Assembly (NCBI GenBank): GCA_003070825.1
Contig: QBLP01000082.1
Coordinates: 1 to 7,538, forward strand
Length of the DNA: 7,538 bases
Source of the DNA: Halanaerobium sp.
Lineage (GTDB): Bacteria; Bacillota; Halanaerobiia; Halanaerobiales; Halanaerobiaceae
Direction of reading: 5' to 3'
Shown here: piece after piece, positions 1 through 5,701 of the stretch
Layout: each line of letters begins with the position of its first letter
Numbering within the stretch: position 1 is the first letter of the stretch
Position numbers and translations under genes: made by a program
Notes under the pieces: model-generated
The model's input: the letters and a program-made list of their open reading frames with translations, nothing else
Told to the model about the DNA's origin: nothing
Database searches by the model: none

Positions 1-273
1 CCAAATAGTAGTTTTCAAAACAAATCTCAAATAGATATACCTAAAAGCGAGTTAATAATTGCGGATAAAATATTGATTAAATTGTTCACTAAAGTGCCAT
101 TGTTTGGTAAATTAATTGTTAAATTTAGAGACTTAGTGAGAGGAAACAATTGTCCATTGTATTGGAAACTATTAAAACTAAATTATATGAATAATAGTTT
201 TTTGGATGAATTAAAAAAGACAGGGGATATTGGATTATATAAATTATTATCTAATAATGATCATTATGAATAA
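1..273 (+). CDS. C-terminal 90 residues of an unrecognised polysaccharide-cluster protein (5' truncated)
   Basis: The frame is open from the first base of the window to a TAA at 271-273, so this is the 3' end of a gene that begins upstream. The internal TTG at 73 is not a credible start because the frame continues unbroken to its left. The visible part is basic and Lys/Leu-rich, with a short hydrophobic, cationic stretch (around LFTKVPLFGKLIVKF) and an acidic tail ending NNDHYE. I see no motif that identifies a family. It overlaps the next gene, a glycosyltransferase, by 8 bp (ATGAATAA), which points to one operon and a probable role in cell-surface polysaccharide synthesis. That role is inferred from context only. 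Base composition matches the two downstream glycosyltransferase genes. Confidence 0.7.
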   Translation, partial: PNSSFQNKSQIDIPKSELIIADKILIKLFTKVPLFGKLIVKFRDLVRGNNCPLYWKLLKLNYMNNSFLDELKKTGDIGLYKLLSNNDHYE

Positions 274-1354
274 ATTAAATATATTAGTTTTGGTTCCTAG
301 TTTTGCTGAAAAGGGACCAATAATTGTTGCAAAAAATATAGCAAAGTATTCGAAAAATAATTCTATTAAATATACTTTCATTTCTTTAAGAACTAACAGT
401 AATTCAATTATCAAGGAAAATGAATTTAATTTTTATGAGATAGGAATGAAAAAGATTCCTTTTAAAAAAGATATAAATAAAATAATAGATATTTTAGATA
501 AATTGAATCCCGATATTGTTCATGCACATGGTTTTTGGCCAACATTTATTACCTCAAAATATTTATCAAATTATATTACTGTCACTACACTACACAATAA
601 CCCTAAAGAAGACTATATCTATAATTATGGTGTTCTTTTAGGGAATTTGATGGTTTATTTTTTGAAAAAACATTTAAAAAATTTCAATAGTGTAATAGCA
701 ATTTCAGATTATGTGAAAAGTATTTTAAAAAAAATGTGCTTGGATAATATCAATGTTATATATAATGGGGTAGAGGACAAATTAAGTGAAGTTGATACTA
801 GCAAAGTATATAGTAAGAATAAAGAAATAAATTTAATTACTGTTGCAGCATTAAACAAAATTAAAAATATTTCATATGCTTTAGAAATAATTAAGGAATT
901 AAAAAATAATGATTTTAATATTAAATATATAATTATAGGTAATGGTCCACAAAAGAAAGAAATTAAAAGATTAATTAATAAAAAAGATCTTAATGATGTG
1001 GTTAGGTTATTGGGAGAATTACCCAGAGAAGAAGTTTTTGAATATCTATTTAAATCTGATATATTTATTTTCACTTCCAAAAGTGAGGGGTTTGGTTTAG
1101 CTGTAGCAGAAAGTATGATGATGAAAACTCCTGCGATAGTAAATGATATACCAGTAATGCATGAACTTATTGATAATTATAGGAATGGGATAATAGCCCA
1201 AAACACTGAAGATTTTATAGAAGGCATTGATTATGTAACAAAAAACCTTTCTGATTTATCAGTTAACGCAAGAAAGCAATATGAAGATAATTTTTCTGTA
1301 GAAAAGATGGCTAAAAAATATGAAATAAAATATATCGAATTATTAGGAGAATAA
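266..1354 (+). CDS. GT4-family (GT-B fold) glycosyltransferase
   Basis: A 362-residue protein that probably transfers a sugar from a nucleotide-sugar to a lipid-linked or growing glycan at the inner face of the membrane. The N-terminal Rossmann half (about 1-170) has ILVLVPSF at the start, PDIVHAHGFWP (82-92) and VIYNGVE (164-170), all typical of GT4. The C-terminal donor-binding half has LITVAALNKIKN (190-201), YIIIGNGPQKKEI (221-233) and SEGFGLAVAES (273-283). The last carries the E-x7-E signature (E274, E282) of retaining GT4 enzymes. The frame is open back to a TTG at 230, but ATG 266 fits the family N-terminus and gives the ATGAATAA overlap with the preceding stop. No good Shine-Dalgarno lies upstream, so translational coupling is likely. 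All six Arg codons are AGA or AGG. Sugar specificity cannot be told. Confidence 0.92.
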   Translation: MNKLNILVLVPSFAEKGPIIVAKNIAKYSKNNSIKYTFISLRTNSNSIIKENEFNFYEIGMKKIPFKKDINKIIDILDKLNPDIVHAHGFWPTFITSKYLSNYITVTTLHNNPKEDYIYNYGVLLGNLMVYFLKKHLKNFNSVIAISDYVKSILKKMCLDNINVIYNGVEDKLSEVDTSKVYSKNKEINLITVAALNKIKNISYALEIIKELKNNDFNIKYIIIGNGPQKKEIKRLINKKDLNDVVRLLGELPREEVFEYLFKSDIFIFTSKSEGFGLAVAESMMMKTPAIVNDIPVMHELIDNYRNGIIAQNTEDFIEGIDYVTKNLSDLSVNARKQYEDNFSVEKMAKKYEIKYIELLGE

Positions 1355-1357
1355 AAT

Positions 1358-2170
1358 ATGAAATTTTCTGTTTTATTATCAGTCTATCATAAGGAAAAAC
1401 CTCATTTTTTAGAAAAAGCTGTCAGTAGTGTAATTAACCAAACTGTTAGACCAAATGAGATTGTTCTAGTAAAAGATGGGCCTATAGGTAGCAAATTAAA
1501 TGAGGTGATAAAAGTTTTTGTAGAAAGCTATCCAGATTTATTTAATATAATTGAGTTAAAACATAACAAAGGTTTAGGCAAAGCTTTGTCAATTGGAATA
1601 AATAATTGCAAATATGATTTAATTGCTCGAATGGATACTGATGATATTGCAAAAAAAAATAGATTTGAAAAGCAAATAGAGTTATTTAGAAAACATCCAA
1701 ACTTGGACATTGTAGGTAGTTGGGTGGATGAGTTTCAAGATGAAATAACCAACGTATTATCTAAAAGAAAAGTACCTGAAACCTCTAAGCAGATTATGGA
1801 ATTTTCTAAAAAAAGAAATCCTTTTAATCATCCTACTGTAATGTATAAAAAGAAAGCAGTTTTAGAAGCTGGAAATTATATTGATTTTTATTTAAATGAA
1901 GACTATTATTTATGGTTGAGGATGCTTAAAAAAGGTTTTAAAGGGTATAACATTCAAGAAAGTTTATTATATTTTAGAGTGAATAGTGATACATTTAAAA
2001 GACGTGGTGGTATAAAATATGCTTATCAGGATATTAAGTTGCAAAATAAGATTTTAAAATTAGGGTTAATAAATAAATTTGAGTATATAAAAAATATTAT
2101 ACTTAGAACAACAGTTAGAGTCTTACCAAATATTATACGTCAATATATTTATAAAAAATTACTAAGATAA
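1358..2170 (+). CDS. GT2-family (GT-A fold) glycosyltransferase, AmsE/EpsE-like
   Basis: A 270-residue inverting-type glycosyltransferase, probably adding one sugar of an exopolysaccharide or capsule repeat unit. The N-terminus FSVLLSVYHKEKP and VSSVINQT are typical of family 2. VKDGP (38-42) supplies the nucleotide-binding Asp, and MDTDD (92-96) is the metal-binding DxD. NPFNHPTVMY (154-163) and EDYYLWLRM (181-189) are the acceptor and catalytic-base region seen in AmsE-like members. The C-terminus (about 240-270) is basic and amphipathic, which would suit peripheral membrane attachment. AGGAG at 1345-1349 gives a good ribosome site inside the end of the preceding gene, and the stop-to-start gap is 3 bp, so the two are co-transcribed. 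Eleven of 14 Arg codons are AGA/AGG. The donor and acceptor are unknown. Confidence 0.93.
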   Translation: MKFSVLLSVYHKEKPHFLEKAVSSVINQTVRPNEIVLVKDGPIGSKLNEVIKVFVESYPDLFNIIELKHNKGLGKALSIGINNCKYDLIARMDTDDIAKKNRFEKQIELFRKHPNLDIVGSWVDEFQDEITNVLSKRKVPETSKQIMEFSKKRNPFNHPTVMYKKKAVLEAGNYIDFYLNEDYYLWLRMLKKGFKGYNIQESLLYFRVNSDTFKRRGGIKYAYQDIKLQNKILKLGLINKFEYIKNIILRTTVRVLPNIIRQYIYKKLLR

Positions 2171-2252
2171 TATTATACAATACTGTATTTAATATCAGCA
2201 TTTTCAAATCAAATATAATCAAAATGAGCTTTAATTTTAAAATTTTTTAGGT

Positions 2253-2281
2253 TTGCTGGAAAAATAAAATGGTTTTATAGA
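2253..2281 (+). promoter_or_regulatory. Candidate sigma-A promoter for cysDNC
   Basis: TTGCTG at 2253-2258 and TATAGA at 2276-2281 are separated by 17 bases, the preferred spacing. Transcription would begin near 2288, leaving only a very short leader before the ribosome site. The matches to consensus are partial. The TATAAT at 2214-2219 is an alternative. Confidence 0.35.
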
Positions 2282-2291
2282 AACTAATTTT

Positions 2292-2297
2292 AGGAGG
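2292..2297 (+). promoter_or_regulatory. Ribosome binding site that fixes the TTG start of cysD
   Basis: AGGAGG lies 7 bases before TTG 2305. No in-frame ATG lies near this strong site, and the residues from the TTG onward match the CysD N-terminus, so the non-ATG start is well supported. Confidence 0.85.
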
Positions 2298-2304
2298 GTC
2301 AAAT

Positions 2305-3186
2305 TTGGATCATTTAGACAAATTAGAAAGCAGAAGTATTCATATTTTACGAGAAGCTTACAGTGAATTTAATAATATCTGTATGCTGTGGTCAGTTGGT
2401 AAGGACTCAACAGTTATGCTCTGGTTGGCCAGAAAGGCATTTTTTGGTCATGTGCCAATTCCACTGGTACATATTGATACCAGCTATATGATTCCCGAGA
2501 TGATTGAACACCGGGATAAGCTGGCTAAAAAGTGGAATCTGGATATGATTTACGGTCAGGATGAAGAAACACTGGCAGCAGGAGATACCTTTCCTAATGG
2601 CAAAGCTACGCACTTAGAATGCTGTGGCCGCCTAAAGACAGATGCGCTAAAGAACACCTTAAATGGTAACTGGCGCCGCTACAGATATAACCATAATAAA
2701 GATGAGTATGAACTGGATAGCAACCGTGAGCCCTACACAGGTGTAATTGTTGGTGCCAGAGCAGATGAAGAAGGTTCCCGCTCTAAAGAGAGATATTTTT
2801 CTCCCCGGGACCGCAACAACGACTGGGATATTGGAGATCAGCCGCCTGAATTCTGGGATCAGTACAAAACAGACTTTGCACCTGGTACTCATGTTAGGAT
2901 TCACCCACTCTTAGACTGGACTGAGCTTGATGTCTGGGAATATATTCAGCGTGAAAAAATTCCGATGGTTTCTCTCTATTTCGATCAGGGTGAAGGTAAA
3001 CGTTACCGCTCTTTAGGATGTGGGCCCTGTACTGAAACAGTTGATTCTACAGCTTCTACAGTTGATGAGGTAGTAGAAGAGCTGAAAACAGGTAAGTTTT
3101 CCAATATAGCAGAGCGTGATGGAAGAGCTCAGGATAAAGAAGATGGTGGCGGTTTAGAAGAGCTGCGTAAAGACGGGTATATGTAG
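2305..3186 (+). CDS. cysD: Sulfate adenylyltransferase subunit 2 (ATP sulfurylase small subunit) with extra Cys motif
   Basis: A 293-residue cytoplasmic catalytic subunit. With CysN it makes APS and pyrophosphate from ATP and sulfate. The PP-loop is SVGKDST (30-36), in the N-type ATP pyrophosphatase fold shared with APS/PAPS reductases. Other CysD marks are the HIDTSY region (57-61), GARADEEGSRSKERYFSPRDR (150-170), HPLLDWTELDVWEYI (200-214) and the family ending ERDGR...LRKDGYM. Length is close to the usual 300. Oddity: CC at 106-107 (within ECCGRLKT) and CxxC at 239-242 (LGCGPCT). As I recall E. coli CysD, the first site reads DIMKT and the second GCWPLT. The C-terminal catalytic ECG[IL]H of assimilatory reductases is absent, so it is not a CysH. 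Start is TTG with AGGAGG upstream. cysN follows after 6 bp. Codon use (many CGC/CGT) differs from the upstream genes. Confidence 0.95.
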   Translation: MDHLDKLESRSIHILREAYSEFNNICMLWSVGKDSTVMLWLARKAFFGHVPIPLVHIDTSYMIPEMIEHRDKLAKKWNLDMIYGQDEETLAAGDTFPNGKATHLECCGRLKTDALKNTLNGNWRRYRYNHNKDEYELDSNREPYTGVIVGARADEEGSRSKERYFSPRDRNNDWDIGDQPPEFWDQYKTDFAPGTHVRIHPLLDWTELDVWEYIQREKIPMVSLYFDQGEGKRYRSLGCGPCTETVDSTASTVDEVVEELKTGKFSNIAERDGRAQDKEDGGGLEELRKDGYM

Positions 3187-3192
3187 GGGGTA

Positions 3193-5004
3193 ATGATGAA
3201 TAATTCAAAAGGAGAACAGGATTTAAATTTAGTTATTGCAGGACATGTTGATCATGGGAAAAGTACGATTATCGGTAGAATGCTGGCAGATACAGATTCC
3301 CTACCTGAGGGTAAATTAGAACAGGTTAAGGAAACCTGCCGTAAAAACTCAAAGCCCTTTGAATATGCTTTTCTTTTAGATGCTCTAAAAGATGAGCAGG
3401 CTCAGGGAATTACCATCGACTCGGCAAGGGTCTTTTTCCAGACGGATTTCAGACAGTATATAATTTTAGATGCCCCGGGACACATTGAGTTTCTAAAGAA
3501 TATGGTAACTGGTGCTGCCAGAGCAGAAGCAGCTCTTTTAGTAATTGATGCTTCAGAGGGTGTGAGGGAAAACTCTCGCCGACACGGTTACATGCTTTCC
3601 ATGCTTGGTATCAAACAGATTGCAGTAGTGGTCAATAAGATGGACTTAGTTGACTATGACGAGGATACATATAATCAGATTGTAGCTGAATACACTGACT
3701 TTTTAGCTGAGCTGGGTATGGAGGCAGAAACCTTTATTCCGGTCAGTGGAATGCTCGGTGATAATGTAGCCGATAAATCAGAGAATATGGACTGGTATCA
3801 GGGACAGACTGTTTTAGAACAGTTGGACAGCTTTGAAAATGAGGCTCTGCCCCATAATAAGCCCTTTAGAATGCCGGTTCAGGATGTATATAAATTTACC
3901 AAAGGCGGAGATGACCGCCGCATAGTAGCCGGTACAGTGGGAGCTGGAGAATTAAATGTTGATGATGAGGTAGTGTTCTATCCTTCAGGTAAAAAGAGTA
4001 CAGTAAAAAGTATAGAAGGATTTGAAGAAGATAAACAGCACAAGGTTAAAGTTGGTAAAGCAACCGGTTTTACTCTGGATGAGCAAATTTATATCACCAG
4101 AGGTGAGCTTGCTGCTAGAGCTGATGAGGCTGAGCCTCAGGTTTCAGCAAGAATTAAAGCCAATCTTTTTTGGCTGGCACGACAAGATTTAGTAAAAGAT
4201 AAGGTCTATAACCTTAAATTAGGAACAGCCAAGGTTAAAGCTCGCTTAGAAAAAATCAATCGAGTTATTGATGCTTCCAATTTAAATCAGGATGAAGGCA
4301 AAGAAAAGATTGAGCGCCACGATGTAGCAGAGGTTGTCTTTAAACTAGATAAGGCAATGGCCTTTGATTTAGCAGGAGAGATAGAAGAAACCAGCCGCTT
4401 TGTAGTTGTCGATGACTTTGAGATTGCTGGTGGTGGAATTATATCAGAGGCCTTAGAAGATGAGCAGAGCTGGGTTCGAGAAAAGGTTATGCGCCGTAAC
4501 TACAACTGGGAACAGTCTCTAATTAGTCGTGAAGACAGAGCCGAAAAATATAATCAGAAATCAACCCTGATCTTAATTACTGGAGAAGAGGATGTCGGTA
4601 AAAAGCCAACAGCAAAAGCTTTAGAAAAGAGATTATTTAATGATGGTAAAGTGGTTTACTTCCTCGGTATTGGTAACCTACTCTATGGTGTTGATGCTGA
4701 TATTAAAAATGGTGATAATGGACATAAAGAAGAGCACCTGCGCCGTCTCGCAGAGGTTTCTCACTTAATGCTTGATGCAGGAGCTATTTTAGTTGTAACA
4801 GCAGTTGAGTTAACTCAGTCTGATTTAGAACTGATCAAAACAACAGTTAACCCTCAGCAGATTGAGACAGTTTGGCTGGGAGATAGAGTCACAACTGATC
4901 TAGAGTTTGATCTCCACATACCGGATTTTACTTCTGAAGAGCAGGTTTCAGCCCAGATTAAGGGCTTACTCCAGGACAGGGGGATTATCTTTAGACCATG
5001 GTAG
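3193..5004 (+). CDS. cysN: Sulfate adenylyltransferase subunit 1 (GTPase) fused to a degenerate APS-kinase-like domain
   Basis: A 603-residue protein. Residues about 10-430 are CysN, the EF-Tu-like GTPase whose GTP hydrolysis drives APS synthesis by CysD. G1 is GHVDHGKS (17-24), G2 GITID (72-76), G3 DAPGH (93-97) and G4 NKMD (148-151). The beta-barrel domains end at FEIAGGGII (409-417). E. coli CysN is about 475 residues, so there is an extra part. After a linker (430-457), residues 458-603 resemble APS kinase: GEEDVGKKPTA (464-474), GIGNLLYGVDADI (492-504) and EEHLRRLAEVSHLMLDAG (513-530). The P-loop Ser/Thr is replaced by Lys-Pro, the two Asp of the DGDN motif are Gly, and the lid motif is missing, so kinase activity is unlikely. 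ATG 3193 lies only 2 bases after GGGGG (3186-3190). ATG 3196 (spacing 5) is an equally possible start. The gene overlaps cysC by 7 bp. Confidence 0.94.
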   Translation: MMNNSKGEQDLNLVIAGHVDHGKSTIIGRMLADTDSLPEGKLEQVKETCRKNSKPFEYAFLLDALKDEQAQGITIDSARVFFQTDFRQYIILDAPGHIEFLKNMVTGAARAEAALLVIDASEGVRENSRRHGYMLSMLGIKQIAVVVNKMDLVDYDEDTYNQIVAEYTDFLAELGMEAETFIPVSGMLGDNVADKSENMDWYQGQTVLEQLDSFENEALPHNKPFRMPVQDVYKFTKGGDDRRIVAGTVGAGELNVDDEVVFYPSGKKSTVKSIEGFEEDKQHKVKVGKATGFTLDEQIYITRGELAARADEAEPQVSARIKANLFWLARQDLVKDKVYNLKLGTAKVKARLEKINRVIDASNLNQDEGKEKIERHDVAEVVFKLDKAMAFDLAGEIEETSRFVVVDDFEIAGGGIISEALEDEQSWVREKVMRRNYNWEQSLISREDRAEKYNQKSTLILITGEEDVGKKPTAKALEKRLFNDGKVVYFLGIGNLLYGVDADIKNGDNGHKEEHLRRLAEVSHLMLDAGAILVVTAVELTQSDLELIKTTVNPQQIETVWLGDRVTTDLEFDLHIPDFTSEEQVSAQIKGLLQDRGIIFRPW

Positions 5005-5579
5005 ATAATATTAAGTGGCATTCAGGTAAAATTGATAAGGCTGCCCGGGAGGAACTCTTAGGACAGCAGGGAATGGTTCTCTGGTTTACCGGCCTTTCGG
5101 GCTCCGGTAAATCTACCATTGCCGTAGAAGTGGAAAAGGAGCTTTACCGGAGAGGAAGAGCATCTTACCGCCTTGATGGTGACAACCTGCGCTTTGGTTT
5201 AAATAAGGACCTCGGTTTTACTGCCGAGGATAGAGAGGAAAATATCCGCCGCATCGGTGAGGTAGCTGCCCTTTTTGCAGATGCCGGCCTAATTATCTTA
5301 GCTTCTTTTATTTCTCCCTACCGTGTTGGCAGAGAAGCTGCCCGGGAGGCTGCAGGAGCAGAAAACTTTAAGGAAATCTATGTTAAAGCCAGTGTTGAAG
5401 CCTGTGCTAAGCGGGATCCGAAAGGCCTTTATGCAAAAGCTAAAAAAGGTGCAATCGAGAACTTTACCGGGATTTCAGCTCCTTACGAAGAACCAGAAGA
5501 TCCTGATCTGATAGTTGATACTGAAATCTTAAGCCTTGAAGAATCAGTTGAAATGGTACTGGATCTTATTTTGAAATAG
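4998..5579 (+). CDS. cysC: Adenylylsulfate (APS) kinase
   Basis: A 193-residue cytoplasmic kinase that phosphorylates the 3'-OH of APS with ATP to give PAPS. It is complete, of normal length, and holds every family motif. The P-loop is GLSGSGKST (32-40). LDGDNLRFGLNKDLGF (59-74) contains the catalytic and APS-contact Asp and Arg residues. ENIRRIGEV lies at 81-89, FISPYR (104-109) has the family's active-site Ser, DPKGLYAKA (140-148) is the lid, and FTGISAPYE.P (156-166) follows. The ATG lies inside the end of cysN with a 7-bp overlap. The nearest purine-rich stretch (AGGACAGGGG, 4974-4983) is 14 bases away, so translation is probably coupled to cysN. This intact enzyme contrasts with the degenerate kinase-like domain at the end of the preceding protein. 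It is the last gene before a terminator. Confidence 0.96.
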   Translation: MVDNIKWHSGKIDKAAREELLGQQGMVLWFTGLSGSGKSTIAVEVEKELYRRGRASYRLDGDNLRFGLNKDLGFTAEDREENIRRIGEVAALFADAGLIILASFISPYRVGREAAREAAGAENFKEIYVKASVEACAKRDPKGLYAKAKKGAIENFTGISAPYEEPEDPDLIVDTEILSLEESVEMVLDLILK

Positions 5580-5599
5580 TTAATATATAAATATATAGG
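5571..5599 (+). promoter_or_regulatory. Weak candidate promoter ahead of the transporter leader
   Basis: TTGAAA at 5571-5576, overlapping the end of cysC, and TATAGG at 5594-5599 are 17 bases apart. Transcription would start near 5606, upstream of the hairpin at 5628-5664. If this is used, the hairpin would sit in the transporter's leader. The -10 match is only partial and the region is AT-rich, so a chance match is possible. Confidence 0.25.
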
Positions 5600-5627
5600 T
5601 TATCATTAAATGGTAAAAAGATTTAAC

Positions 5628-5668
5628 AGCCTCTCCTGAGAGTGAATAATGGGAGAGGTTTTTTGTTT
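5628..5668 (+). terminator. Intrinsic terminator of the cysDNC operon
   Basis: CCTCTCC (5630-5636) pairs perfectly with GGAGAGG (5652-5658) across a 15-base loop. G-U and A-U pairs can extend the stem on both sides. Six T residues (5659-5664) follow at once. It begins about 50 bases after the cysC stop. A copy of AGAG inside the loop (5639-5642) allows a weak competing pairing with CTCT of the left arm. Confidence 0.85.
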
Positions 5669-5684
5669 AATACTTAATTTTGTT

Positions 5685-5691
5685 GAAGAGG
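5685..5691 (+). promoter_or_regulatory. Ribosome binding site deciding the transporter start
   Basis: GAAGAGG lies 10 bases before ATG 5702 but only 1 base before ATG 5693. The spacing favours 5702, with TTG 5699 (7 bases) as another option. Confidence 0.65.
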
Positions 5692-5701
5692 AATGGTTTT
5701 G

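Larger units (their letters stand above)
2171..2304 (+). other. AT-rich intergenic spacer between the polysaccharide and sulfate-activation genes
   Basis: No gene is visible in these 134 bases. Small structures are present. There is a dyad ATACA/TGTAT (2175-2179 and 2184-2188). A perfect TATAAT sits at 2214-2219 without a recognisable -35. A weak A/T-dominated inverted repeat (2197-2204 with 2221-2230) is followed by T-rich sequence and might slow polymerase. A 12-bp palindrome AATTTTAAAATT lies at 2233-2244. None is strong alone. The composition and codon-use change between the two gene sets falls across this spacer. Confidence 0.5.

Noticed and set aside
230..265. Upstream extension of the GT4 gene from TTG 230 or ATG 257
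   Set aside because: The added residues (DYINYYLIMII) do not fit the family N-terminus, no ribosome site supports them, and ATG 266 gives a neat overlap with the previous stop.
709..1080. 123-codon open frame on the minus strand
   Set aside because: It lies wholly inside the GT4 gene, has low-complexity Leu/Ile/Ser content expected from reading AT-rich coding DNA backwards, and shows no family motif.
1528..1710. 60-codon minus-strand frame inside the GT2 gene
   Set aside because: It is a reverse reading of the conserved DxD region, with no ribosome site or motif.
2197..2250. Terminator after the glycosyltransferase genes
   Set aside because: The inverted repeat AGCATTTT/AAAATGAGCT is almost all A/T with a 2-base bulge and a 16-base loop, too weak to call. 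The T-rich tail is ordinary for this spacer.
2407..2904. Two minus-strand frames (2407-2613 and 2659-2904) inside cysD
   Set aside because: Both are antisense to strongly conserved CysD motifs and have no independent support.
5323..5511. 62-codon frame on the plus strand within cysC
   Set aside because: It is an out-of-frame reading of an intact and well-conserved APS kinase gene.
5580..5701. Riboswitch or T-box in the transporter leader
   Set aside because: No T-box sequence, SAM-riboswitch core or other conserved aptamer pattern is recognisable in this short stretch. Only the terminator-like hairpin is clear.
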